Positions 32,746 to 41,197 of a stretch of DNA of 64,000 nucleotides are shown one piece after another. A program made the position numbers and the translations under genes. Every line of letters begins with the position of its first letter. Within the stretch, counting starts at the first letter, position 1. The stretch comes from CAMLHU01 sp049680185 (GTDB taxonomy: Bacteria > Gemmatimonadota > Gemmatimonadetes > Gemmatimonadales > GWC2-71-9), in assembly GCA_049680185.1 (NCBI GenBank), contig JBAUHI010000027.1:1-64000 (forward strand). Reading direction: 5' to 3'. The notes beneath the pieces are model-generated. The model worked only from the letters and a program-made list of their open reading frames with translations, made no database searches and was not told where the DNA came from.

Positions 32746-34021
32746 AGTACCGTGGCGGCAACGTCCGATACCGATCCAGCAGCTCGGTCATCCGGCTCTT
32801 GAGCGGCATGTCGACGCCGCGGATGAACACGTGCTCGGCTCGGCTGGAGAACTCGAACGGATCACCGGACCAGACCACCACATCGGCGGCCTTGCCGGCC
32901 TCGAGCGAACCCCAGCGATCGTTGACGCCGAGCGCTTCGGCCGGGGACAGTGTCACCGCGCGGAGCGCCTGCTCCCAGGTCATCCCGTTCCGCACCGCGT
33001 TGCCGGCCGCGAAGCGCAGGTCGCGATCGCGGCTGTCGTCGTTCTGGGCCAGGATGACCTTGACTCCCGCCTGCGCCAGCAACGTCGCGTTGTCGAGCCG
33101 GGCGTTGAGCCCGTCGAAGTGAGGCACATCGGTCAGGTTCTGGACCAGGACCGGCACCCCCGCCTGTGCCAAGGCCGGTGCCACCATCCACGCCTCGACC
33201 CCGCCACGGATCAGGAGCTTGAGGTGGAATTCCCGGGCCAGGCGGAGCGCGTTCTCGATATCGCTCTTGCGATTCGCCTGGGCGATGACCGGTTCCTTCC
33301 CCGCGAGCACCGGCGCCAGCGCCGCCAGCTCCGCTGCCGGTGCCGAGAGCGCCTGCATCCGATTCTGGTCGTAGTCGGCCTTGCGCCGCTGGTACTCGAT
33401 GGCATCCTGGAAGAGCTGGCGGAACCGGGCCATCACGCCGGCCCGACTGCCGCCGCCAGCATCCTTGGCCTCGACGCCGAGCGCGATGACCATCGCCGCA
33501 TGGTCGGTCGCCACCATGTCCTCGACGGTCCCGCCGGCGAGGTCGACCACGACCCCCTGACCCGCGATCATGTGGTCGCTCGGCACCACAAGTGCCGTGG
33601 TGATCCCCTGCATCCTGGCGATCGGGATCGTGACCGCGGCGGGGTTGATCCCTTCCGCCACATCGAAGGCGGGGTTCACGTCGCCGCGCTCGGAACCTTC
33701 CCGGGTCTCATCGACCGACTGGACCCCCGTGAGCCCGTAGTCGCTGAAGCCGTGGAACAATCCCGGCGTGACCCATTTGCCCGTCGCGTCGATGCGGGTG
33801 GCCCCCGCTGGGATCGGGATGCCGGCACCGACCGCGACGACCTTTCCGTCACGCAGCAGGACCGTGCCGTTCTCGATCTTGGGGCCGGAGACGGGGTACA
33901 CGGTCCCGCCCGTGATCGCGACCACCTGTGCCGCGACCGGCGCGTTGCCGAGCCCAAGGAACAGCACCGCACCAAGGAATACTCGGATCCCCTGAGCGCC
34001 TGTGCGCCTGTGCGCCGTCAT
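32741..34021 (-). CDS. Secreted amidohydrolase-family protein lacking the HxH metal motif
   Basis: The 426-residue protein has a signal peptide (hydrophobic residues about 13-30, AAQ cleavage) and the amidohydrolase composite fold (ITGGTVYPVSG, LLRDGKVVAVG, TPGL). Where active members have D-x-H-x-H after PGL, it reads PGLFHGFSDYG, so the first two metal-ligand histidines are gone. The C-terminal TLSPAEALGVNDRWGSLEAGKAADVVVWSGDP is conserved. It is probably non-catalytic or a partner of the gene next to it, whose stop overlaps this start (ATGA). Codons 3-9 come from a GCGCACAG-type repeat tract. Confidence 0.8.
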   Translation of the reverse strand: MTAHRRTGAQGIRVFLGAVLFLGLGNAPVAAQVVAITGGTVYPVSGPKIENGTVLLRDGKVVAVGAGIPIPAGATRIDATGKWVTPGLFHGFSDYGLTGVQSVDETREGSERGDVNPAFDVAEGINPAAVTIPIARMQGITTALVVPSDHMIAGQGVVVDLAGGTVEDMVATDHAAMVIALGVEAKDAGGGSRAGVMARFRQLFQDAIEYQRRKADYDQNRMQALSAPAAELAALAPVLAGKEPVIAQANRKSDIENALRLAREFHLKLLIRGGVEAWMVAPALAQAGVPVLVQNLTDVPHFDGLNARLDNATLLAQAGVKVILAQNDDSRDRDLRFAAGNAVRNGMTWEQALRAVTLSPAEALGVNDRWGSLEAGKAADVVVWSGDPFEFSSRAEHVFIRGVDMPLKSRMTELLDRYRTLPPRYF

Positions 34022-35439
34022 TGTCCCACCCCCGGGGCCGCCTGGCCCAGATTGAAATCGGTCTGGTACTGGTGGGCTGGATCGTTCCGGTCGAACACCA
34101 GCCAGCCATCATTCCAGACCTTGTCGGCCTTGGAGTACACCGAGAACGGGTCGCCGGACCAGAGTACCACATCGGCGTCTTTGCCCGCCTCCAGCGTTCC
34201 GGTCTCCTGATCGATCCGGAGCACCCACGCCGGATTGGCGGTGAGCCAGCGGATCGCATCCAAACGGGTGACCGGGATGCCCGCCTGCTGCCCGGCGTAA
34301 AGCGCTTCGGCCGCCGCCTGGTTGAGCCGCTGGATGCCGTCCTCGCTGTCGGAATGGATCACCGTCTTGACCCCGGCGGTGGTGAGGAGGGCCGCGTTCT
34401 CCGGGATGCCGTCATAGGCCTCCATCTTGAATCCCCACCAGTCGGCCCAGACCGACGCGGCGATGCCGTTCTTGGCCAGCAGGTCGGCGATCTTGTAGCC
34501 CTCGACGACGTGGTGGAACGAACGGATCTTGAATCCGAATTCCTTCGAGAGATCGATCATCTGCGCCATCTCGTCCGCACGGTAGCAGTGGTTCTGGACC
34601 TGGATGTTGCCGCGGAGCACTTCCGCGAGCGTTTCGAGCCCCAGGTCGCGCGCCGGAGGATCTCCCACCCGGTCCTTCAGCCACTTGTCCCACTTGGCCC
34701 GATACTGCTCGGCCTCGATGAATGCCGCGCGATCGCCCGCCATGTTGCCCATCCGGGTGGAGGGCCCGCGATTCTGGTACACCCGCTTCGGGTTCTCGCC
34801 GCACGCCATCTTGAGCCCGTAGGGCGCGCCCGGGACCTTCATCGCCTGTACGGTGCGGGCAGGGATGAGCCGCAGCGTGGCCGAGCGGCCGCCGATCAGG
34901 TTGGCGGAGCCGGGCAGCGCTTCGATGATCGTGACGCCGCCGGCGATCGCGAGCGGGATCTGTGGATCCTGGGGCCAGAACGACTGTTCGGCCCACACGT
35001 TCGGGGTGACCGGGTTGGTGGCCTCGTTGCCATCGCTCTCCGCCCACGTCCCGGGCGCCGCGTAGACGCCCAGGTGGCTGTGGTCGTCGATGATGCCGGG
35101 GGTCACGAACTTGCCGGTGCCGTCGATCACCGTCGCGTCGGCCGGCGCGACCAGGTCCTTGCCGACCGCCACGACCTTCCCATCACGAAAGAGGATCGAG
35201 GCGCCGGCGATCTCCGGCCCCACGGCCGTCATCACGGTCGCGTTCTTGATGAACACCGGTGCGTTCGCGTGACGCTGATAGGTGGAGGGGTATTGCGAAC
35301 GCAGCGCGCTCCATTGCGACTCGGCGGCCTCCGGACCCGGCACAGGCGTGGGACTGGCCGGGCCGGCATGGCCGGCGCACCCGGCCAGCACGGCCGCCGC
35401 GAGCATGCTGATGATGCATCGACAAGCTGTTCGGATCAT
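34018..35439 (-). CDS. Amidohydrolase lipoprotein (imidazolonepropionase-like)
   Basis: The 473-residue protein has a lipoprotein signal (lipobox LAGC) and a complete amidohydrolase core. It has PGIIDDHSHLG (metal HxH), histidines in VQNHCYRADE and RSFHHVVEG, and an Asp in VIHSDSEDG. The C-terminal GTLEAGKDADVVLWSGDPFS closes the composite domain. It should hydrolyse a cyclic amide or peptide-like substrate in the envelope, with the exact substrate unknown. It leads a two-gene minus-strand operon with the degenerate paralogue. Confidence 0.85.
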   Translation of the reverse strand: MIRTACRCIISMLAAAVLAGCAGHAGPASPTPVPGPEAAESQWSALRSQYPSTYQRHANAPVFIKNATVMTAVGPEIAGASILFRDGKVVAVGKDLVAPADATVIDGTGKFVTPGIIDDHSHLGVYAAPGTWAESDGNEATNPVTPNVWAEQSFWPQDPQIPLAIAGGVTIIEALPGSANLIGGRSATLRLIPARTVQAMKVPGAPYGLKMACGENPKRVYQNRGPSTRMGNMAGDRAAFIEAEQYRAKWDKWLKDRVGDPPARDLGLETLAEVLRGNIQVQNHCYRADEMAQMIDLSKEFGFKIRSFHHVVEGYKIADLLAKNGIAASVWADWWGFKMEAYDGIPENAALLTTAGVKTVIHSDSEDGIQRLNQAAAEALYAGQQAGIPVTRLDAIRWLTANPAWVLRIDQETGTLEAGKDADVVLWSGDPFSVYSKADKVWNDGWLVFDRNDPAHQYQTDFNLGQAAPGVGQ

Positions 35440-35510
35440 CGGTGGACTCGTTCGGTTGAAGAGGACAGGGGGAGCGCGCTGGTGGCGGGTGGCCGACCGC
35501 CGGCGCCGGT

Positions 35511-36218
35511 TCAGTGTGTCAGGATGAATTCGATCGGGGTCCCGACCAGCTCCTCTCGCACTACGTGATGAGGACTGGATCTGGTGACAAAGAACCGGAC
35601 CGCCGTCGGGCCTCCGTCGAGGTCCGCCACCCAGGTGGCGAACCGACCCGCCGGCACCTCGACGGTCGCGGAGTCGATGGTGTGGAGGCGCATGGTGTGC
35701 AGCGCGTTCTCACCGGAGACGAAGGCGGGAAAGGACCACGCGGTGTCAGCGCCCCACGCCAGCGTCGGAAGGTAGAGCGGGATGGCATTGTCGTCGATGG
35801 TCCCCGCCGGGACCGCGGCGTTCACCGTGACCGTCACCGCCTTGCCGCCCGCGGGTGTCACGGTCACCCCTACGGCCCGTCCCCGACGATACGTCAAGCT
35901 GGTGCGGATATCGATGCCCTGGACCTGGCCACCCTGCATCACCTGGCGGACGGCCCCCTCTGCGTCGAGGTCGATCTCGGTCCGTTGCAGGACGAAGGCG
36001 CCGATCTGGATCACATCGGCGTAGCGCCAGCCGGTGCGGGTCCGGTCGAGCTCCACCGTGCGAAAGCCGAGCGGCGTGGATCGGACCAGCACGGTGAAGC
36101 TGTCGCGGTACGGGGCGAGTGCGGCGGCGTCGGTCCCGAACGCGTGCGCCTGCGCGGCCCCCAAGGTGGGGAGTGCCGCGACCGCGAGGGCCAGGAGGAC
36201 CGGGTGACGGAGCTTCAC
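35511..36218 (-). CDS. Secreted protein of unknown function (DUF3108-like pattern)
   Basis: A 235-residue protein with a clear signal peptide (residues 1-22, ending GAAQA). The mature part is beta-rich, with TVEVPAGRFATWVADLDGG followed by a strand pair and VVREELVG. This pattern resembles periplasmic DUF3108-type proteins, though I am not certain of the family. It has no catalytic motif. It lies 72 bases upstream of the amidohydrolase pair on the same strand, and 40 bases after the glycerophosphodiesterase stop. Confidence 0.65.
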   Translation of the reverse strand: MKLRHPVLLALAVAALPTLGAAQAHAFGTDAAALAPYRDSFTVLVRSTPLGFRTVELDRTRTGWRYADVIQIGAFVLQRTEIDLDAEGAVRQVMQGGQVQGIDIRTSLTYRRGRAVGVTVTPAGGKAVTVTVNAAVPAGTIDDNAIPLYLPTLAWGADTAWSFPAFVSGENALHTMRLHTIDSATVEVPAGRFATWVADLDGGPTAVRFFVTRSSPHHVVREELVGTPIEFILTH

Positions 36219-36258
36219 CCGGTCAAGAATGGTGCGCCATCGGGAAGACGTCCAGCAT

Positions 36259-36951
36259 TCAGGGGCGGGGCGGGAGACCGACGGCCACCCGGGCCCGGTC
36301 CGGATAATTGCTGCAGAGACCGTCGACGCTTAAGGCAGTGAGGCGGGCGAGCTCCTCGGGGTCGTTCGGCGACCAGACGATGACCTGCTTGCCCGCCGCG
36401 TGCAGCGCCGTCACCAGCTCCCGGTCGGTCATCGAACTCTCCTGCCACAGCACGTCGGCACCCGCCGCCACGACCTGGGCAAGGGGGTCGATCGGCCGGC
36501 TCGCGGACAGGACGCCGCGACGCAGCGCCGGCGCCAGCGCGCCGAGCCTGGCTATGACGCGATGGTCGAAGGCGTGGACGGCGCACCGCCCCGGGTGCGG
36601 GCCCGCCGCGATCGCCTCGAGGAGGCGACCATCGTGAGCAGCGGGCAGCGTCTTCACTTCGATCCATACATGGAGGGCGCCGGCCGCTTGGAGGGCCTGG
36701 CCCAGCGTCGGGACGGGCTCGCCGTTGGGAAGCGCCACTCGGCGGACCTCCGCCAGCGAGTGGTCGGATATGATGCCGACGCCATCCAGTGCCGGGTCAT
36801 GATGCACCACCAGCGCGCCATCGGTCGTGGCGTGGATGTCGAGCTCGATGCCGTCGGCCCCCATCTCCCGGGCCAGCCGGAAGGCGGCGATCGAATTCTG
36901 GTAGGCGTAGGCAGAGGCGCCACGGTGGGCGAGCACGGCGGGGCGGGGCAT
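36259..36951 (-). CDS. Glycerophosphodiester phosphodiesterase
   Basis: The 230-residue GDPD-family enzyme has HRGAS at its N-terminus, GIELDIHATTDGALVVHHD (metal and catalytic residues), and late WSPNDPEE. It hydrolyses glycerophosphodiesters to glycerol-3-phosphate and an alcohol. The usual PENT element after HRG reads YQNS here, replacing the Glu. The metal pair in ELD is intact, so activity is likely. No signal peptide is seen with the ATG at 36951, so it is cytoplasmic. An earlier in-frame ATG at 36993 would add 14 residues. Confidence 0.88.
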   Translation of the reverse strand: MPRPAVLAHRGASAYAYQNSIAAFRLAREMGADGIELDIHATTDGALVVHHDPALDGVGIISDHSLAEVRRVALPNGEPVPTLGQALQAAGALHVWIEVKTLPAAHDGRLLEAIAAGPHPGRCAVHAFDHRVIARLGALAPALRRGVLSASRPIDPLAQVVAAGADVLWQESSMTDRELVTALHAAGKQVIVWSPNDPEELARLTALSVDGLCSNYPDRARVAVGLPPRP

Positions 36952-37023
36952 GCGGGGCGTTCCTCGTGGCGGGGTACCCGCATAGCTTAACACTGTGACG
37001 GCATTCGCGTCTGACCCACACCG

Positions 37024-37572
37024 ATGAACGCCCAGCCGGACGCCGGATCACCGTCGGACGTGGAACTGATCGCGGCGTGGCGGGTCGGCGATGAGGCCGC
37101 GGCCGCCGAGCTGGTGCGGCGCCACACCAGCGCCGTGGCGCGGTTCCTCCACTCCTCCGGTGCCGACAGCGATGAACTCGACGACCTCGTGCAAGAGGCA
37201 TTCTTTCGGGCCTTCCGCCGCATCGACAGTTGGCGGGGCGAGGCGGGGTTCCGTGCCTGGCTGGTGACGATCGCCGGGAACCTGCTGCGCGATCAGTGGC
37301 GTCGACGGAAGGGGCGCGTGATCCTGCCGCTCGACGACCGGGAATTGGCAGGGTCGTCGACCCCGGACGGCGAGCTCGAAGCGGACGAGGCCGCCGATCG
37401 GATCAGGACCGAGCTGGCGCGGCTTCCCCGGTTGCAACGAGAAGTGTTCCTCCTGCGGGTGCAGGAAGGTGCAGGGTACGACGAGATCGCACGCGCGCTA
37501 GGGACCACGGCCGGTGCCGCGCGGGTCCATTATCACCACGCAGTGCGTCGATTGAGGGAGCGGGTGCAATGA
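37024..37572 (+). CDS. ECF-family RNA polymerase sigma factor
   Basis: The 182-residue protein has sigma region 2 (DDLVQEAFFRAFRRIDSWRGEAGFRAWL, read as overlapping segments) and region 4 (LPRLQREVFLLRVQEGAGYDEIARALGTT), with the short linker of ECF sigmas. It heads a three-gene set with its anti-sigma factor, overlapping it as ATGA, and a periplasmic sensor-like protein. It is likely to control its own operon and an envelope-stress or metal regulon. Confidence 0.93.
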   Translation: MNAQPDAGSPSDVELIAAWRVGDEAAAAELVRRHTSAVARFLHSSGADSDELDDLVQEAFFRAFRRIDSWRGEAGFRAWLVTIAGNLLRDQWRRRKGRVILPLDDRELAGSSTPDGELEADEAADRIRTELARLPRLQREVFLLRVQEGAGYDEIARALGTTAGAARVHYHHAVRRLRERVQ

Positions 37573-38069
37573 TGATCTGCGAACGACTGACCGACCGGAT
37601 ACCCGTCGTGGCCCGGGGGGACGCCCACTGGGACGCGATGGAGCTGGCGCACCTGACGACCTGTGCTGATTGCTCCGCTGAATGGCGGCTCGTGTCATCG
37701 GCGGTCGCGCTCGGACGCAGGACGCCGACCGTGGCCCCGGAACTCGTGGCACGCGCCGTGGTCGACCGCCTTCGGACCGATCATCATCGTAAAGGATGGT
37801 CGCGCCGCTGGCTCGGTGGCGTGACGGTGCTCGCGGCCGCCGCGGTGGTCGCACTGATATTCTGGCCTCGATCAGGGACTGGCGGGGCCGAGCTGGTGCC
37901 GGTGCCGGTCTTCCTGCCGGAGCTCGATTCACTGACGACGCCCCAACTCGAGTCTGTGCTCGGCACCCTCGACGCGCCGCTCGGCTCGGTCCGGACGCTC
38001 GATGCGCCGGACTTGAACGGGCTCTCGGATGATCAGTTGTCGGCCGTTCTTCGATCGATGGAGGGGTGA
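37569..38069 (+). CDS. Zinc-finger anti-sigma factor, membrane-anchored
   Basis: The 166-residue protein has the ZAS-type motif HLTTCADC (about residues 29-36) in its cytoplasmic N-terminal half, one membrane segment (about 82-100, GGVTVLAAAAVVALIFW) and a periplasmic tail ending DDQLSAVLRSMEG. It should bind the ECF sigma factor encoded just upstream. The start ATG overlaps the sigma stop and the end overlaps the next gene, so dosage is coupled. Confidence 0.85.
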   Translation: MMICERLTDRIPVVARGDAHWDAMELAHLTTCADCSAEWRLVSSAVALGRRTPTVAPELVARAVVDRLRTDHHRKGWSRRWLGGVTVLAAAAVVALIFWPRSGTGGAELVPVPVFLPELDSLTTPQLESVLGTLDAPLGSVRTLDAPDLNGLSDDQLSAVLRSMEG

Positions 38070-38569
38070 TGCGAATCCCGGTTGGGTCGATGCTCGCGCT
38101 GGTGCTGCTCGCGCCGGCCGCGGGAGCCCAGCGTGCACCGGCGCGGCAGCGCGGTGCGCTGGTCCAGCGCATCGAGGATCTTTTCGTCCAGCGCGTCACC
38201 GATGAACTGGGACTGTCGCCCGCACAGGCGCGGCAGCTGCGTAGTGCGGCGCTCCGGGTGTTCGCGCGCCGCCGGGCGATGGAAGCAGAGTCCCGACGGC
38301 TGGACCAGCTGCTGGCCCGTCAGCTCCGGCCAGGGGTGGCGGCCGATCCCGACAGCGTCACCCGGCTGACCGACAGTCTGTTGGCCATCCGCGTCAACTA
38401 TGCCCGGCTGGGGCAGGAGGAGATGACCGAATTACGGGCATTCCTCTCCCCGGTCCAGAGCGCCCAGTACTATGTCCTTCGCGAGCGGCTGCTGCAGCGG
38501 ATCCAGAATGCCCGGCGGGCTCCGGTGGCCGGCGGTGCGGACGACCTCCCCACAGCCCCGGGCTCCTGA
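38069..38569 (+). CDS. Periplasmic LTXXQ/Spy-CnrX-like protein
   Basis: A 166-residue protein with a signal peptide (residues 1-20, AGAQ) and an all-helical mature part with LGLSPAQARQLRSAAL and EMTELRAFLSPVQSAQYYVL, the pattern of Spy/CpxP/CnrX proteins. In CnrYXH-type systems the periplasmic protein senses metal and releases the sigma factor through the anti-sigma. The gene order here (sigma, anti-sigma, sensor) fits that model. ATG 38069 overlaps the previous stop by one base. Confidence 0.75.
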   Translation: MRIPVGSMLALVLLAPAAGAQRAPARQRGALVQRIEDLFVQRVTDELGLSPAQARQLRSAALRVFARRRAMEAESRRLDQLLARQLRPGVAADPDSVTRLTDSLLAIRVNYARLGQEEMTELRAFLSPVQSAQYYVLRERLLQRIQNARRAPVAGGADDLPTAPGS

Positions 38570-38588
38570 CCGGACAGGGACCGTCCGA

Positions 38589-38620
38589 GACCGGGGCGAC
38601 CTGCAAGGGTCGCCCCGGTC
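38589..38620 (+). terminator. Hairpin terminator of the sigma operon
   Basis: A perfect 13-bp stem, GACCGGGGCGACC (38589-38601) with GGTCGCCCCGGTC (38608-38620), and loop TGCAAG. It is followed by GTGTGTG rather than a T-run. Confidence 0.75.
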
Positions 38621-38718
38621 GTGTGTGCCACGTCACCTCCAAGATCCTTCCCGCACGGTACCTTAGGGCCATTGTTGCGTCTTGCGGAAGCCACGATGGC
38701 GGGCGAGCTTTCCCGCAC

Positions 38719-38803
38719 ACCCGAGTGGCGGAATGGCAGACGCAGCGGACTCAAAATCCGCCGGGGGGCGACCCCCGTGTGGGTTCGACTCCCACCTCGG
38801 GTA
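38719..38803 (+). tRNA. tRNA-Leu (anticodon CAA)
   Basis: The acceptor stem ACCCGAG/CTCGGGT, anticodon stem GCGGA/TCCGC with loop CTCAAAA, a long variable arm (GGGGG/CCCCC) and T-arm GTGGG-TTCGACT-CCCAC are all present. The discriminator base is A, as required for Leu. The 3' CCA is not encoded. It reads UUG codons. Confidence 0.95.
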
Positions 38804-38827
38804 TCCGCTCCCCCAGCGAGGCCCTGC

Positions 38828-39889
38828 ATGATGGCGATCCGAAGGTCTGTCCCCTGGTTGGTCCTGATGGCGTTGGTCGCGGCCGGCTGTGACCTGCCCA
38901 CCACCGCGCCCAAGTGGAATACCACCTGGATCCTCCCGATCAAGGATGACACGATCCGGGTGGCGCAGTTCCTTCCGGCCTCGGTCGACACCGCCGGCGG
39001 GGCGTTCATCACTACCGTCAAGCGAGACTCCATCCGGCAGTCGCTCGGTCAAATGTGCGCCGCATGTGGCGTGATCAACGGGACCGTGGATTCCGTCCCG
39101 GCCTTCACGATCCAGTTCGGGCACACCGACTCCCTCGCGTCGCAGGTCTTCTCCATCACCCCGACCGGCACATCGTTCTCCGTCCGATTCGACAACGGTC
39201 TCGGATTCGATCCCTTGCAGCCCGGGGTCGGGCAGGTCGGCTCGATCGTGACGGTCATCAAGGACTCGACCGGCGGCGTCATCGGCCAGGACAGTGTCGA
39301 CGGCGGCTCGCTCAGTTTCCCGACCGGCACCTCGCTCACCCGCAGCATTTCCCTCGGCACGAACCCCATCGGTGGTCGGGTCGACGTCGTCACGACGGTC
39401 AACGTGCCCCACGGCGACCCGGCCTCCATCGATACCAGCAACGCGTTCCAGGCCACGACACTCACCGACACGCTGGCCCTGGCCGGTGTCACGGTGCAGG
39501 TCACGAACCAGAATATCCAGAGCGACTCGGTGAGCATCGACTGGTCAGGGATCGACAACGACATCCAGTCGAAGATGCAGGGGGCCGCGCTGCAGCTGAC
39601 GTTGCACAACCCCTTCACGGTCAGCGGGACCGATTCGATCTTCTTCCGTCAGGGGGCCGTCGACGTGATCCCGGCCAAGGTGATGACCTTCTCGGCGGGC
39701 GTGACAACGCAATCGATCCCGGTGAGCCAGGCCGACATCCAGGCGCTCGCCAGCGCCGGCAAGTCCACGATCCAGGTGGTCGGGTCGGTGACCGGCACCG
39801 GTCCAGGTCAATCAGTGACGATCACGCCGGATCAAGTGGCCATCGTCCAGGCCCACGTGCTGGTCACCATCCTTGTTGGGGGGAACTGA
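38828..39889 (+). CDS. Secreted lipoprotein of unknown function
   Basis: A 353-residue protein with a lipoprotein signal (MALVAAGC) and a Ser/Thr/Val/Asp-rich, all-beta mature part in which similar modules (DSVSIDWSGIDNDI, TLTDTLALAGVTVQVTN) suggest beta-sandwich repeats. A Cys pair at MCAAC could form a disulfide. I do not recognise a family. It sits 3 bases before a predicted outer-membrane barrel gene, so the two may form an envelope unit. The open frame extending upstream runs through the tRNA and is not real. Confidence 0.75.
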   Translation: MMAIRRSVPWLVLMALVAAGCDLPTTAPKWNTTWILPIKDDTIRVAQFLPASVDTAGGAFITTVKRDSIRQSLGQMCAACGVINGTVDSVPAFTIQFGHTDSLASQVFSITPTGTSFSVRFDNGLGFDPLQPGVGQVGSIVTVIKDSTGGVIGQDSVDGGSLSFPTGTSLTRSISLGTNPIGGRVDVVTTVNVPHGDPASIDTSNAFQATTLTDTLALAGVTVQVTNQNIQSDSVSIDWSGIDNDIQSKMQGAALQLTLHNPFTVSGTDSIFFRQGAVDVIPAKVMTFSAGVTTQSIPVSQADIQALASAGKSTIQVVGSVTGTGPGQSVTITPDQVAIVQAHVLVTILVGGN

Positions 39890-39892
39890 CCG

Positions 39893-41167
39893 ATGCGTCG
39901 ACTCCTCCTGGCAGTGCTCGTGGCGGCGATCCCGGCCGCCCTCAACGCCCAAGTGGTCCCCGCCGGCGCCCGCGCCGCCGGGCTGGGTGAGAACTACGGC
40001 ACCCTGGCCCGCGGATTCGGTGCCGGATACTGGAACCCCGCCAACCTCGGCCAGCGTGGCAATCCGGTGTTCTCCCTCGAACTTCCCGGGGTCGGGCTCT
40101 CGGCCTCCGCCGACCCGATCGCGCTGTCCGATATCAAGAAATACGGCGGCGACACCATCCCGGGCTCCGTGAAACAGCAGTGGCTCAATGCCATCGGGCC
40201 GAACGGCTCGCTGGAGCTCCGGACCCGGGCGCAGATCACCGAAGCCGGTCTCTCGATCGGTCCGGTGGCCATCACGACCGGCACCACCATCGGCATTCGC
40301 GGCGACCTGCCGCATGATGCGGTCGCGACGATTCTCTACGGCAACGCTGGACCGAGCGGCACCGGCGACACGCTCTCCTTCACCAACGGTGCGCTCCAGG
40401 CGTTCGCGGTCTCCCACGTCGGAGTGAGCCTCGGGATCCCGATCCCGATCCACATCACCCACGCCGCCGACGAGCGCTTTTCGGTGGGCCTCACTGCCAA
40501 GTACGTGATGGGCCACGGACTGCTCGATGCGCGGGACGGCAAGGGACAGCTCACCCCCGACAGCGCGTCGGTGCGCTTCGTCACGGTGGCGCTCTATGAC
40601 GAGAACAACGCCATCAACGGCACCGGCACGGGGTTCGACTTGGGAGCCGCGTGGACCAGCGGCAAGCTCTCGGCCGGCCTCACCATCTACGACATCGCCA
40701 ATTCGTTCCGGTTCAAGGACCAGGGCAAGGTCGGGAGCCTGAACGCGTTCATTTCTCCAGACAGCAGCGGTGGTTCGTCGCAGCAGGCGTCCATCGACTC
40801 TGCCACCGATTCGCTCAAGGCCGCCGCGAACGACCTCGCGAGCAACGAACGCTTCCTGCCAAGCGTCCGGTTGGCGGTCGGGTACCGGCTGTCGAGCCGG
40901 ATCCAGTTCTCGGCCGACTACCTGCACGAGTCGACCGATCCGCACGCGCTCGTGACCCAGAAGGGGACGACCATCGGGCTCGGTGCCGAGGTGCGATTCA
41001 TCCCCTTGATCCCGCTCCGGGCCGGCATCCGCTTCGGTGACGGGGCCACGTCGTTCTCGGTCGGCACCGGCCTGGCGCTCGGGCCCCTGCACATCGATGG
41101 GGCGGTGGGGCGCCGGACCTCGACGGGGTACAACGCCGCGGTGGGGGTCACGATCGGCGCCTGGTGA
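39893..41167 (+). CDS. Predicted outer-membrane beta-barrel protein
   Basis: A 424-residue protein with a signal peptide (ending LNAQ), then GARAAGLGENYGTLARGFGAGYWNPANLG, the start pattern of PorV/DUF5723-like barrels. Alternating strands fill the rest, and the last strands end in VGVTIGAW with an aromatic C-terminus suited to BAM-dependent insertion. One extracellular-type insertion rich in Ser/Gln lies near residue 290. Function is unknown. It probably acts with the lipoprotein encoded upstream. Confidence 0.75.
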   Translation: MRRLLLAVLVAAIPAALNAQVVPAGARAAGLGENYGTLARGFGAGYWNPANLGQRGNPVFSLELPGVGLSASADPIALSDIKKYGGDTIPGSVKQQWLNAIGPNGSLELRTRAQITEAGLSIGPVAITTGTTIGIRGDLPHDAVATILYGNAGPSGTGDTLSFTNGALQAFAVSHVGVSLGIPIPIHITHAADERFSVGLTAKYVMGHGLLDARDGKGQLTPDSASVRFVTVALYDENNAINGTGTGFDLGAAWTSGKLSAGLTIYDIANSFRFKDQGKVGSLNAFISPDSSGGSSQQASIDSATDSLKAAANDLASNERFLPSVRLAVGYRLSSRIQFSADYLHESTDPHALVTQKGTTIGLGAEVRFIPLIPLRAGIRFGDGATSFSVGTGLALGPLHIDGAVGRRTSTGYNAAVGVTIGAW

Positions 41168-41197
41168 CTTTGGCCCGTTAGGCATTACCCTTCCGGT

